Shown here one piece after another: positions 19,102-28,059 of a stretch of DNA of 64,000 bases (position 1 is its first letter; the number at the start of each line of letters is the position of its first letter). The notes below the pieces were generated by a model. It saw nothing but the letters and a program-made list of their open reading frames with translations, had not been told where the DNA came from and searched no databases. The stretch covers positions 248,001 to 312,000 of the forward strand of contig JAHQJS010000006.1 in the NCBI GenBank assembly GCA_019057385.1, in the 5' to 3' direction. This stretch comes from Candidatus Borrarchaeum weybense (GTDB lineage: Archaea > Asgardarchaeota > Sifarchaeia > Borrarchaeales > Borrarchaeaceae). The position numbers were made by a program, and so were the translations under genes.

Positions 19102-20007
19102 GTGAATTTGAAGATAGGAGTTGCAATTTCGTCATCAGGACAGACACTTCGTTGGCATGAATTGCAGTTAAAACGTGCATTGGATAAGAAAAATATCTCT
19201 ACAGTTTTCTTCCCAATAAAAGATACAATAGCAAATTATAGTAGATCCACTTTAGGTGTTCATTATAACAACTCTAATTTAATTAATGAACTAAGCGGCG
19301 TCCTAGTTAGGGGGCCAGGAATCGGCGTTTTGGAACAAATCTATTTTCGAATGAATGTGGTTAGACTCTTTGAGCACTCAGGTACTTATGTCATTAATTC
19401 GGCAAAAGCAATTGAGCAAGCAAGTGACAAATTATTTACGTCTATGGCTTTAGACGGGGCAAATATTTCAGTACCTCCAACCATGGTGGCACAGAAAATC
19501 GATGACGCAATGAATTTCTTTAAAAGCTATAAAGATATAGTAATAAAGCCGTTGTTTGGTTCAATGGGCCAGGGGATTACTCGCATAACAGATGAGGACA
19601 CAGCATATTTAATATTTGAAACTTTAGAGCAATTTGATTTGATCATTTATCTCCAGAAATTTATTCCACATGGAAATCGAGATATTAGAGCCTTGGTGAT
19701 AGGAGATCAAGTTATTGCAGCTATGTATCGAGTTGCAGAAAACAATGGTTGGAAAACGAATGTAAGTCTAGGAGCTACTCCTGAAGTGTGTGAGCTGAAT
19801 GAGAAGTTAAAAAAAATCTGCGTTAGAGCTGCTCAAATAGCAGGTTGCGAAATCGCAGGAATTGATATAATGATCCCCGAAAATGAACAGGATACTGATT
19901 ACTATCTACTTGAAGTAAATGCATGTCCTGCATGGGAAGGTCTGCAGAAAACTACAACATTAAACATAGCTGAAGTTATTGTAGATTATATAGCAACCAG
20001 AGTATAA
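19102..20007 (+). CDS. RimK/MptN-family ATP-grasp ligase (second paralog)
   Basis: VIKPLFGSMGQGITRITD, YLQKFIPHGNRDIRALVIGD, LLEVNACPAWEGLQ. Confidence 0.8.
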   Translation: MNLKIGVAISSSGQTLRWHELQLKRALDKKNISTVFFPIKDTIANYSRSTLGVHYNNSNLINELSGVLVRGPGIGVLEQIYFRMNVVRLFEHSGTYVINSAKAIEQASDKLFTSMALDGANISVPPTMVAQKIDDAMNFFKSYKDIVIKPLFGSMGQGITRITDEDTAYLIFETLEQFDLIIYLQKFIPHGNRDIRALVIGDQVIAAMYRVAENNGWKTNVSLGATPEVCELNEKLKKICVRAAQIAGCEIAGIDIMIPENEQDTDYYLLEVNACPAWEGLQKTTTLNIAEVIVDYIATRV

Positions 20008-20035
20008 CGAAGAGCACATTGAAGGACAAATCTCG

Positions 20036-20671
20036 ATGAATACCACAATAGCGATTTTATCCGGAGGAAAATCTCATAGACTTAAGTCAGTTGTCCCAGA
20101 CAAAGGTTTACTATTGCTGAACAACAAACCAATGATTTTATGGGTGATAGAGGTTATTCAAGAACTCTCTAATAACATTCTAGTCATCGTAAGTTCAGAA
20201 AGTCAAAAAGAAAAATATCTTGAAGTTATAGAAAATCTTGCAGAAATGGTGATAGACAAAAGAGAGTCTATTAGGAGTTCCTTGCTGGGTGCACACGCAG
20301 CATTCATGCATGCAAGTGGGAAATACACCATTTTATTACCTAACGATACGCCTTTATTAAATCGAGATGCCTTACTCCTATTAATAGAATTATGTGAAGA
20401 CTATGATGTGGTATTACCCCGATGGCCAAACGGATTTATCGAGCCCTTACATGCCATTTACAGGACAGAAATTGCAAGAAAAAGATCAACGGAACTGATA
20501 CAGAAAAACCAATATAAACTAGATGGTCTGCTACAAAATGCAAACGTTTTGTATATCAATACTGAGATTTTCAAACAATTTGACCCTCAACTTAATATGT
20601 TTTTCAACGTAAATACCCCAGGTGATCTGAAGAAACTAAAAGGTTTAGTCAAAAAGCCTCAAAGGAGATAA
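20036..20671 (+). CDS. MobA-like nucleotidyltransferase
   Basis: AILSGGKSHRLKS...DKGLLLLNNKPMILWV, LLPNDTPLLNRDAL. Confidence 0.75.
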   Translation: MNTTIAILSGGKSHRLKSVVPDKGLLLLNNKPMILWVIEVIQELSNNILVIVSSESQKEKYLEVIENLAEMVIDKRESIRSSLLGAHAAFMHASGKYTILLPNDTPLLNRDALLLLIELCEDYDVVLPRWPNGFIEPLHAIYRTEIARKRSTELIQKNQYKLDGLLQNANVLYINTEIFKQFDPQLNMFFNVNTPGDLKKLKGLVKKPQRR

Positions 20672-20677
20672 GATGAA

Positions 20678-21445
20678 TTGGAACTCCCGAAAATTGAAAT
20701 TTTTCCAATCCCCGGTATACCTATCATACGAGAAGGGGATAATACTGGAGAAATAATATGCCAATGTATAAACAACACGCGGATTGCTTTACAAGAAGAG
20801 GATATAATAGTTATAGCCCATGCGATAGTTTCAAGAGCGGAAGGAAGATTGGTAGATTTAAGGACGGTCATACCTTCTGAGTTTGCACAAACGATTTCAG
20901 ATCAATGCGATAAAGACCCAAGACATGTAGAAGTGATTCTCAGTCAAGCAAAGTCAATCGTACGGATGAAAGATGGAATATTAATAGTTGAATCAAAAAC
21001 ACCAGCAGGATGGGTAATGGCAAACGCAGGAGTAGATCAATCTAATTCTCTTGGAGAAAACTTTGCTCTTCTTTTACCAGAGAATCCAGATCGTTCCGCA
21101 GAAACAATTAGAAAAAAAATACAAGAAGAATATGGGGTTGAAGTAGCAGTAATTATTACAGATACTTTTGGCAGAGCACTGCGTTCAGCTGCAGTTAATG
21201 TAGCTATTGGGACATCAGGGATTAAACCGATCCTAGACTTAAGAGGAGTGAAAGATCTCTTCGGCTATACATTGACTAGCACTTGCGTTGCGATCGCAGA
21301 TGAACTCGCTTCAGCTGCAGAGTTAATTAGTGGACAATCAAATGAGGGGTTTCCTGTTATTGTAATTCGTGGATACAAATATCAAAAGGGAACAGAATCC
21401 GCATTGTTGCTTGCTAGGCCAAGAGAAAACGCTCTCTTTTGGTGA
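20678..21445 (+). CDS. cofE: Coenzyme F420-0:L-glutamate ligase
   Basis: IVIAHAIVSRAEGRLVDL, TDTFGRALRSAAVNVAIG, DLRGVKDLFGYTLTSTCVAIADELASAAEL. Confidence 0.9.
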   Translation: MELPKIEIFPIPGIPIIREGDNTGEIICQCINNTRIALQEEDIIVIAHAIVSRAEGRLVDLRTVIPSEFAQTISDQCDKDPRHVEVILSQAKSIVRMKDGILIVESKTPAGWVMANAGVDQSNSLGENFALLLPENPDRSAETIRKKIQEEYGVEVAVIITDTFGRALRSAAVNVAIGTSGIKPILDLRGVKDLFGYTLTSTCVAIADELASAAELISGQSNEGFPVIVIRGYKYQKGTESALLLARPRENALFW

Positions 21446-21515
21446 CTGCGAAATATGATAAAAAAGATTATAACTATCATCTAAAATTCAAAAATATCCG
21501 TAAAAGTTGATATAA

Positions 21516-23045
21516 ATGAAGGGTGACAACACCGAACTAAGAAAATGGCCTCCAGTTTCGGGTGATTGGGTACTAGGTAATCCAAACGCTCATATCGCTA
21601 TTATGACTTGCGGATCATATGAGTTGCCAAGTCATCTTGTAAACTCAAATAAAGATTATGTCGCAATTGCAGGTTTTTGTGAAGTTGAGAATGAGGGTAT
21701 AGCAAAAATATTACAAAATATATGCTCTAACGCATCTATTCGTGTACTAGTCGTCGCCGGCGAGAGAGTAAAAGGACATGAGCCCGGACAGAGTATTATT
21801 AGCCTCTATGAGAACGGCATTGATGATAATTTTACTATTATTGGAAGTAACGGTACCATACCCACGCTATTGCCCCGATATTTCAAAAATATAGATCCTT
21901 TCATATGGGTTTCACGCTTTCAACAGCAGATTGTGAATATTTTAGATTTGCGCAATGAAACAGATCTTAACAAAATTTCAGAAGAAATCGCTAAACTTGG
22001 AGAACAAGCATTTGAAACATTCCCCGATGAACCTCTCTTTCCTCCTGTGCAAAAGGTAAATTACGATTTTGGAACGTTGGCGAGTTCTGAATATGATATC
22101 ACTGAGATTGATGTAAAGAAAACTGAAAATATGCTTTTAGGAAATCCGCTCTTTTTTTCTAATACACAGCTACTGGTCTACGATATAGGTGGCACAAAGA
22201 TTGGAGGACAACGAGGAGAATACCCATGTGTCTTAGCTGGAACGATTTTTTATAAGGGTGATAAGACGGTGGAAAATTCCGATCGAGGATTATTTGACAA
22301 AAAACTAGCCGCTGATTACATTTATCAACAGGAACTAAAATCATTTGAATTTGAAATCCCATCAATGGTGCATGTCGTTGGTGAAACACCAATGGCTATT
22401 GAAAACTATCTATTGTTTGCTATAGAGCGTACAGACTCTCCGATTATAGTAGATTCCCCAGACGCTGCGACAAGGATTGCTGCAGTTCAGTTATCAAAAG
22501 ATATGGGGTTCGACAACCGAATAATTTACAATTCTATCTTTGTCCAAGATGAAGCGGAAATAAAGACGCTTACCGAAATTGGAGGCGTTGAATATGCAAT
22601 AATTTTACCATACGATCTCACTGTTGAAGAAAGGGTCGTAAAGACAAATGATCTCATTAATTTTGCAAAAGATGCTGTCAAGAAACCAATTTTGGATCCG
22701 GGTGTCCCTAAACTTGGTGAAGGGGGTTTTAGTGCACTCCATGCTGCATGGACCTTAAAAGATATTTACGGGTTCCCAATGGCTATTGGAATTCACAACT
22801 TACATTCAAGATTGCCAAAAAAGGAAAAAGGATTATCAGCAAAATCATTAGATTTTGGATTTAATTATGCGTTTCCATCAAATTTTGGGATAGATATTAA
22901 CATGTATGGACCGATAAAAAGGGCTGATAAAATCTTTCCAATGATTGCGGCTATTGAAACTATGATCGCTGATGAACTGATTAAAATCTACGATATATCA
23001 CCTAGACCTCCACATCCATATTATAAACTTGGTCTGGAAGGATGA
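21516..23045 (+). CDS. MtrA-MtrH fusion (tetrahydromethanopterin S-methyltransferase subunits A and H in one polypeptide)
   Basis: N-term KWPPVSGDWVLGNPNAHIAIMTCGS...VKGHEPGQSIISLYENGID (MtrA-like); C-term LVYDIGGTKIGGQRGEYPCVLAGTIFYKGDK...DINMYGPIKRADKIFPMIAAIETMIADELI (MtrH-like). Confidence 0.82.
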   Translation: MKGDNTELRKWPPVSGDWVLGNPNAHIAIMTCGSYELPSHLVNSNKDYVAIAGFCEVENEGIAKILQNICSNASIRVLVVAGERVKGHEPGQSIISLYENGIDDNFTIIGSNGTIPTLLPRYFKNIDPFIWVSRFQQQIVNILDLRNETDLNKISEEIAKLGEQAFETFPDEPLFPPVQKVNYDFGTLASSEYDITEIDVKKTENMLLGNPLFFSNTQLLVYDIGGTKIGGQRGEYPCVLAGTIFYKGDKTVENSDRGLFDKKLAADYIYQQELKSFEFEIPSMVHVVGETPMAIENYLLFAIERTDSPIIVDSPDAATRIAAVQLSKDMGFDNRIIYNSIFVQDEAEIKTLTEIGGVEYAIILPYDLTVEERVVKTNDLINFAKDAVKKPILDPGVPKLGEGGFSALHAAWTLKDIYGFPMAIGIHNLHSRLPKKEKGLSAKSLDFGFNYAFPSNFGIDINMYGPIKRADKIFPMIAAIETMIADELIKIYDISPRPPHPYYKLGLEG

Positions 23046-23048
23046 ATA

Positions 23049-24347
23049 GTGCTTAAATGTGCAGAAAACATTGAGGATCTCTATGGTCCGTATATCATTA
23101 GAGGAAGATCAATCGATTTAGTTTGGAGAACATATTTGTCAAAAATCATTGAACAAGGATTATCTGTAATCACAGAAGATAAACAACAGAAAACTAAGGA
23201 GACCTTATGTTGCATATCCCATTTGACTGACTGGAAAAGTGGGCGAATAGTTCCTAGAAATTATGTTGGATTATCACCAGAAATTATTAGAACACAATAC
23301 CTACCACAGTATCTAAGCGGCGAAAAGGGAGATCATACATACACCTACGGTTGGTGTGTAAGAAAAAGATTTGGATTTGACCAGACCAAACTGGCAGTCG
23401 AGCAATTAAAAACTTCAAGAACAGCATTCGCGCAACTTTGGAATCCTATAGAAGATCTAAAAAGTGCTAATCCACCTTGTGTTGACATAGCACTGTATTA
23501 CAATGATTTTTCAACAAAAATGCTCCACATGATTGCCTATATCCGTAGCAATGATATGGGACGTGCCCACTCTGATGATGTTGCAGGTCTCTACGAAACA
23601 TTTCTCCGTTATGACGGCGCCTTTAATTTATATGGAGCCCAGAAAGCTGCAGGTACATTAACAACCATTTCAGGTTCTGCTCATATATATGATACCTCAA
23701 TTCCTGAACTACAAGAAATTTTGGTTGGTTCTGTTACTTTAGCGAATGAAAATCAGCCTTTAAATACCAAAACTTTACCAGGGCCTATTTTGTTTCAATC
23801 AAGAACCTATCAAAGTTTCCTTTCAGAATTAGAAGTCAAATTCAAAAAATACTGCAGAGAAAATAATGGATCATTTGATCTCTTTTTTACTGTAAGATTT
23901 GATGATTTAGCTTCTTCTGATTTTGATTCGAGTCAAACATTAGAAAAATTAAATGACCAGATTAAAGATCCTTCGCTTGAAAGTACGATTCGAAATTATC
24001 AAGGAGTAACAGATACTGGGAATGCATCAAGTATTGATCAAATCGAGTTTATTGCAAAAAAACTTAGAAATGCACCGAGAAGTCGACGGATGGTTATTGC
24101 GCCTAATAATCCCTCCAAAAAAATCTATTCTTTGAATCCTATAATAGTTCAATTTCTTTATCGACTTGAAAAATTGTATACAATTGCATTATTCTCCAAT
24201 TACAGCCTTATAGATATTCCTAAGGCAGTAATTATGGTTAGAAATCTCCAAAATGAAGTCCTCAAAGGCACAGATATCGCTGCTGGACCTATAGTGTTTC
24301 TATTTATGCCTGGTACCCATAAAACCAAGCATTTCTCTCTTTCGTGA
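23049..24347 (+). CDS. Thymidylate synthase / dCMP hydroxymethylase-like protein, apparently with a duplicated C-terminal half
   Basis: SRTAFAQLWNPIEDLKSANPPCVDIALYYNDFSTKMLHMIAYIRSNDMGRAHSDDVAGLYE matches TS active-site layout. Confidence 0.72.
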   Translation: MLKCAENIEDLYGPYIIRGRSIDLVWRTYLSKIIEQGLSVITEDKQQKTKETLCCISHLTDWKSGRIVPRNYVGLSPEIIRTQYLPQYLSGEKGDHTYTYGWCVRKRFGFDQTKLAVEQLKTSRTAFAQLWNPIEDLKSANPPCVDIALYYNDFSTKMLHMIAYIRSNDMGRAHSDDVAGLYETFLRYDGAFNLYGAQKAAGTLTTISGSAHIYDTSIPELQEILVGSVTLANENQPLNTKTLPGPILFQSRTYQSFLSELEVKFKKYCRENNGSFDLFFTVRFDDLASSDFDSSQTLEKLNDQIKDPSLESTIRNYQGVTDTGNASSIDQIEFIAKKLRNAPRSRRMVIAPNNPSKKIYSLNPIIVQFLYRLEKLYTIALFSNYSLIDIPKAVIMVRNLQNEVLKGTDIAAGPIVFLFMPGTHKTKHFSLS

Positions 24348-24397
24348 ATTATATGCATTCTGAAAAAGAATTTTTGATGAATGACATCTATTTGGTG

Positions 24398-25561
24398 TCA
24401 TCCTTTGAGAAACAAAATCTTAAGCTCATTTTCGTGGAATTTAGCCTTTTCGATCTCCTTGTCCCGAATAATTGTGGGGAGATATAAAACACGCTTGTAT
24501 TTGCCTACACGAATAACCAGTGTGTTACGATCGTGCTCGATTGATAATTCACCTTTTTCGCTGAAAGGCAGTTTTATAACCAGTTCATAGTTTCCATTGT
24601 CTTGTTGCACAAGTTGAAACGGTCTTTCTGTAGTTAGAGTTTCAGTCGGATCTTTATCATGATAGAGCGCATCTGCCACTTTTCCAAGAAGCGTGGTACC
24701 TATGATTTCTTCCTGGAACAGTGGAACTGGAAGAATTGGAAGTGGATCAAATGCTTCATCGATCTGATTCATATAATCGGCTTGCTGTTGTTTCCAGCGC
24801 ACAAAAAATGGATCACTAACCTCCTCTGGAAGTAATCTATTGACTACAACTCCGTCAACGAGAAAACCAAACAAGTTCATAAAGGTTAATGTGCGCATCG
24901 ATTCTAGTAATACCATTTTTTCTGGATTAACCACCAACTTAACCGTTGTGACCGATGGATCTACAAGCAGTTCTCGAACTTCCATTGCTTCTTCAATCAA
25001 AGAATCTGTAACTTTTTGCACATCTGCACCAGGTAATGAGACTGGTAAAAGCATCCGAAGTGGCTTTAATTCCTCAAGTATTATTTTTTCGAGCTCCACC
25101 AGATTTCGACCAAGTGAACCGATGACCTCTGGAAAACTCATTAAACGAAGTGTATGTCCTGTAGGCGCCGTATCCAATACTATAACATCGTACTCGTTTA
25201 TGTACTGACGGATAGTTAAAAGACTAAATAACTCATCCATTCCAGGAATTACTACCATCTCACTCGCTAAAGCTTGGTCAAACCCTCTCGCAGTAAATAA
25301 TTGTGTAAGATACTTGAGTACAATCTCCCATTTTTCCTCCATCAGGCGCTGGGAATCAATTTCCAGACCATATAAATTCTCGCTTATCTTTTTCGGGGAG
25401 TGACCACCTAAATTAATACCTATTGCGTCACTTAAACTATGAGCTGGATCTGTGCTGAGCATTAAAGTTTTTTTTCCATTCTCTGCACACCGTAAACCTG
25501 TAGCTGCCGACACAGTTGTCTTTCCGGTGCCACCTTTTCCTGTAAACACTAAAATTCGCAT
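24398..25561 (-). CDS. ArsA-family ATPase with C-terminal ArsA_HSP20-like domain
   Basis: FTGKGGTGKTTVSAAT, STDPAHSLSDAIG, DTAPTGHTLRLM; C-term NYELVIKLPFSEKGELSIEHDRNTLVIRVGKYKRVLYLP. Confidence 0.85.
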   Translation of the reverse strand: MRILVFTGKGGTGKTTVSAATGLRCAENGKKTLMLSTDPAHSLSDAIGINLGGHSPKKISENLYGLEIDSQRLMEEKWEIVLKYLTQLFTARGFDQALASEMVVIPGMDELFSLLTIRQYINEYDVIVLDTAPTGHTLRLMSFPEVIGSLGRNLVELEKIILEELKPLRMLLPVSLPGADVQKVTDSLIEEAMEVRELLVDPSVTTVKLVVNPEKMVLLESMRTLTFMNLFGFLVDGVVVNRLLPEEVSDPFFVRWKQQQADYMNQIDEAFDPLPILPVPLFQEEIIGTTLLGKVADALYHDKDPTETLTTERPFQLVQQDNGNYELVIKLPFSEKGELSIEHDRNTLVIRVGKYKRVLYLPTIIRDKEIEKAKFHENELKILFLKG

Positions 25562-25669
25562 TTAATAACTTCCTCTTTCATCGCAAGTAGTTCAACTCAA
25601 CTATCCATTGAATCATAAAAAATTACTGAAAATTGAATAAAAACGAGTCAAATTGTGACGATTAGTGTT

Positions 25670-26281
25670 TTATTCAACACTTATCTCAAAAGATTTCGAA
25701 TTGTCGCCAGAATTCTTTTTTGGGTTACTTAGAGTATTGTTGACAGCCTCTAACTCACTTTCTAGAATTTTTTTATACTGCATGAGCACCTCTACAAGCT
25801 GATCTGGCTTTACAATTTGAATTAACCATTCTCTTAATTGTTTACCTCTATCTTCCATAAGCTGTATAACATCTTTTAGTCTGTTTTCTACATATGTTTG
25901 GTAAGGGCTAAAATATTCGTCGATAAAACTAACAAATTTGCCTAGTAGGTCGATTTCTTGATCAAAACGTTCTGCAATAATCTTTAGAACACCTTTTCCC
26001 TTGTCCGTTAATTGATACATCTTTTTTGTGCCACCCTCTCCACTTTCAGTGATATTCTGAATTAACTTATCATTTTCTAATCTGGAGAGTGTAGGATATA
26101 TTGTGCCGCTTTTTGGCTCCCATGCGCCACCAAACTTCCCTTTTAGATCTTGTATAATATCTGAACCTGCCATCGGCTTTTCTTGTAGCAGCACTAATAT
26201 TAAAAATTCAACTGGGCTCACTTTTCGTTCAAGTACATTTCTGAAAAGCCCTCTACCTAATCCTCGACCAAGCCAAAACAT
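25670..26281 (-). CDS. PadR-family transcriptional regulator
   Basis: ILVLLQEKPMAGSDIIQDLKGKFGGAWEPKSGTIYPTLSRLENDKLI. Confidence 0.88.
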   Translation of the reverse strand: MFWLGRGLGRGLFRNVLERKVSPVEFLILVLLQEKPMAGSDIIQDLKGKFGGAWEPKSGTIYPTLSRLENDKLIQNITESGEGGTKKMYQLTDKGKGVLKIIAERFDQEIDLLGKFVSFIDEYFSPYQTYVENRLKDVIQLMEDRGKQLREWLIQIVKPDQLVEVLMQYKKILESELEAVNNTLSNPKKNSGDNSKSFEISVE

Positions 26282-26791
26282 GTTACTCTTCCTCTTTTTA
26301 ATAAATGTAGAGTTATCAAAATCAACGGGTTAAATTACCTTAAAAAGACTTTTGGTTATAAAAAATACTCTTTCAGTATTTATAAATACCATGTCGAAAA
26401 AATAAAAGAAAATCAAAAGAAAGAAAGACTTACAACATTTCCTTTGCCAGAACATGAAAAGAATCTATAAAATCAATGAAGAAAAGAATTTGAATGTTCA
26501 GGCAAATCGCACCACAGAGTATTCCTTTTTATTATTGACGCATCCTTCTATTTGTCGAAGAGTCTAATTTCGAAAAATATACGTTTTCAAAAAGAATCAA
26601 ATCCAAGTTCTGCCCCCGCCAAGATACCCGCGTTACACAGAGGGGAGGGGGAGGGAGCTCCAGAGCCTAAAAGAAAAGTAGTATTCAATTCGGCTCTGAA
26701 GCGTTATTTGTCAAATAGTCGTTATGCTTTTTAAAAATTTCGATCAATGTATATTGAGGTTTCTAGTTCAGAAAAAATTAAAGTGGATTTT

Positions 26792-26817
26792 GTAATATTC
26801 TGGTTAACGAATATTAC
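26792..26817. other. Perfect 9-bp intergenic hairpin GTAATATTC-TGGTTAAC-GAATATTAC
   Basis: Direct read; may be terminator/operator or RNA structure. Confidence 0.7.
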
Positions 26818-27009
26818 TTTACGACATAAAGATAGGATTTCTTGCTTGCTTACGGGAACTGGTCACTTCTTCGTTGATCCAGCTTGATATTTCGCGGTTT
26901 CAAAATATGACAGTTGTATAAATTACAATTTGTAATCTAACAGAACAGCTAATCAAGTTTTGAATTCTTAATTCTCTTGCCCCGCTGACACGACGTATGC
27001 GACAAACGA

Positions 27010-27639
27010 TCACTTTTTATGATGTTTCCCAAAAAAATTGATAGAAATGTCTTGAATGATCTCCTGTGATTTTTGTATAGACTGAGTTGTATCAATAACT
27101 GAGTATTCTTCTTCTTTCGCCCTTTCAAGGAAATTATCACGTACTTTGCTAAGAAACTCTCTATTTTCAAATGATTCTAGTTTTTCTCTTCTATTTAGGC
27201 GCGCCATAGCATCCTTTGGACTTATATCAAGGATAAAAGTAATGTCGGGCCAAACTATGCCTTTGTTAATAGCCTTGATCCACTCTCTTGTTAATTCTTG
27301 CGCGGATTGATATGCTAATGAAGATTCAATATATCGAGTTGTAATTACGATTTGTCCTTGTTTAAGGGCGGGCTCTATAACTTCCTTCACATGTTGTATT
27401 CTATCTGCAGCAAATAATAGTGCAAACATCTCAGGCTGCTTAATTTCGAACTTGTCTTGCAATGCTTCTTTTATTAAGCGGCCAACGGCACCCTTAGTAG
27501 GTTCTCTAGTAAGAATTACACTAAATCCTTGTTCAACCAAAAACTCATATAGAAGTCTACTATGAGTAGACGTTCCAGAACCGTCGATTCCTTCAAATGC
27601 GATCAGAAAACCTCTCTGATTTGATTGTGGGTTCGTCAT
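27010..27639 (-). CDS. tmk: Thymidylate kinase
   Basis: FEGIDGSGTSTHSRLLYEFL, LTREPTKGAVGRLIKEAL, RYIESSLAYQS. Confidence 0.9.
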   Translation of the reverse strand: MTNPQSNQRGFLIAFEGIDGSGTSTHSRLLYEFLVEQGFSVILTREPTKGAVGRLIKEALQDKFEIKQPEMFALLFAADRIQHVKEVIEPALKQGQIVITTRYIESSLAYQSAQELTREWIKAINKGIVWPDITFILDISPKDAMARLNRREKLESFENREFLSKVRDNFLERAKEEEYSVIDTTQSIQKSQEIIQDISINFFGKHHKK

Positions 27640-27682
27640 GTGTTCACCTATAAAAGAAATTATAAGATTTCAGAGAATATGG

Positions 27683-27935
27683 TGCTCCGGCCGGGATTTT
27701 CAGGGTAGACAGACGTCAAGTCCCATTCGAACCCGGGTTTTGGGCGTGCTGTAATCAATGATATTTGATGAATACACGGTTCCCCCGATTGATCGGTTGA
27801 TCGAATGTCCAGGGGTTTCTCCCAATTCTGCACAGAGTACAAAGAAGAGTCGAGAGCCCCAGATGCTTTCGACTTAGAATTTGTTTATTTAGAACCGTTT
27901 ATGCCTTCTAAATGGCCGGACTACACCACCGGAGC
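27683..27935 (-). tRNA. tRNA-Glu(CTC) interrupted by four probable introns (about 27912-27868, 27850-27817, 27806-27737 and 27725-27697)
   Basis: Acceptor GCTCCGG/CCGGAGC; D-arm GTGTAGTCCGGCCA|AGCAT; anticodon loop CTCTCG|A; T-arm CCGGG-TTCGAA|T-CCCGG; encoded CCA (27682-27680). Exons sum to 75 nt. BHB motifs resolved by hand for introns 1, 2 and 4; T27/T43 mismatch and intron 3 junctions unresolved. Confidence 0.8.
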
Positions 27936-28059
27936 ATATTTTATTTATTACTCATTTCTTGCCTAAGCAGTATAGTGCTAATTTACTCTTTCAGATGCTT
28001 TAAATAACTTATGTTTCCCAGAGAGTTGAGTGATTTCTCAAATATTATGCTTCCCTAAT

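Noticed and set aside
26552-26734. 60-aa ORF in the GC-rich intergenic patch
   Set aside because: Composition looks like translated structured RNA; no family resemblance.
27660-27842. 60-aa ORF on the minus strand
   Set aside because: Lies inside the multi-intron tRNA-Glu; no protein-like features.
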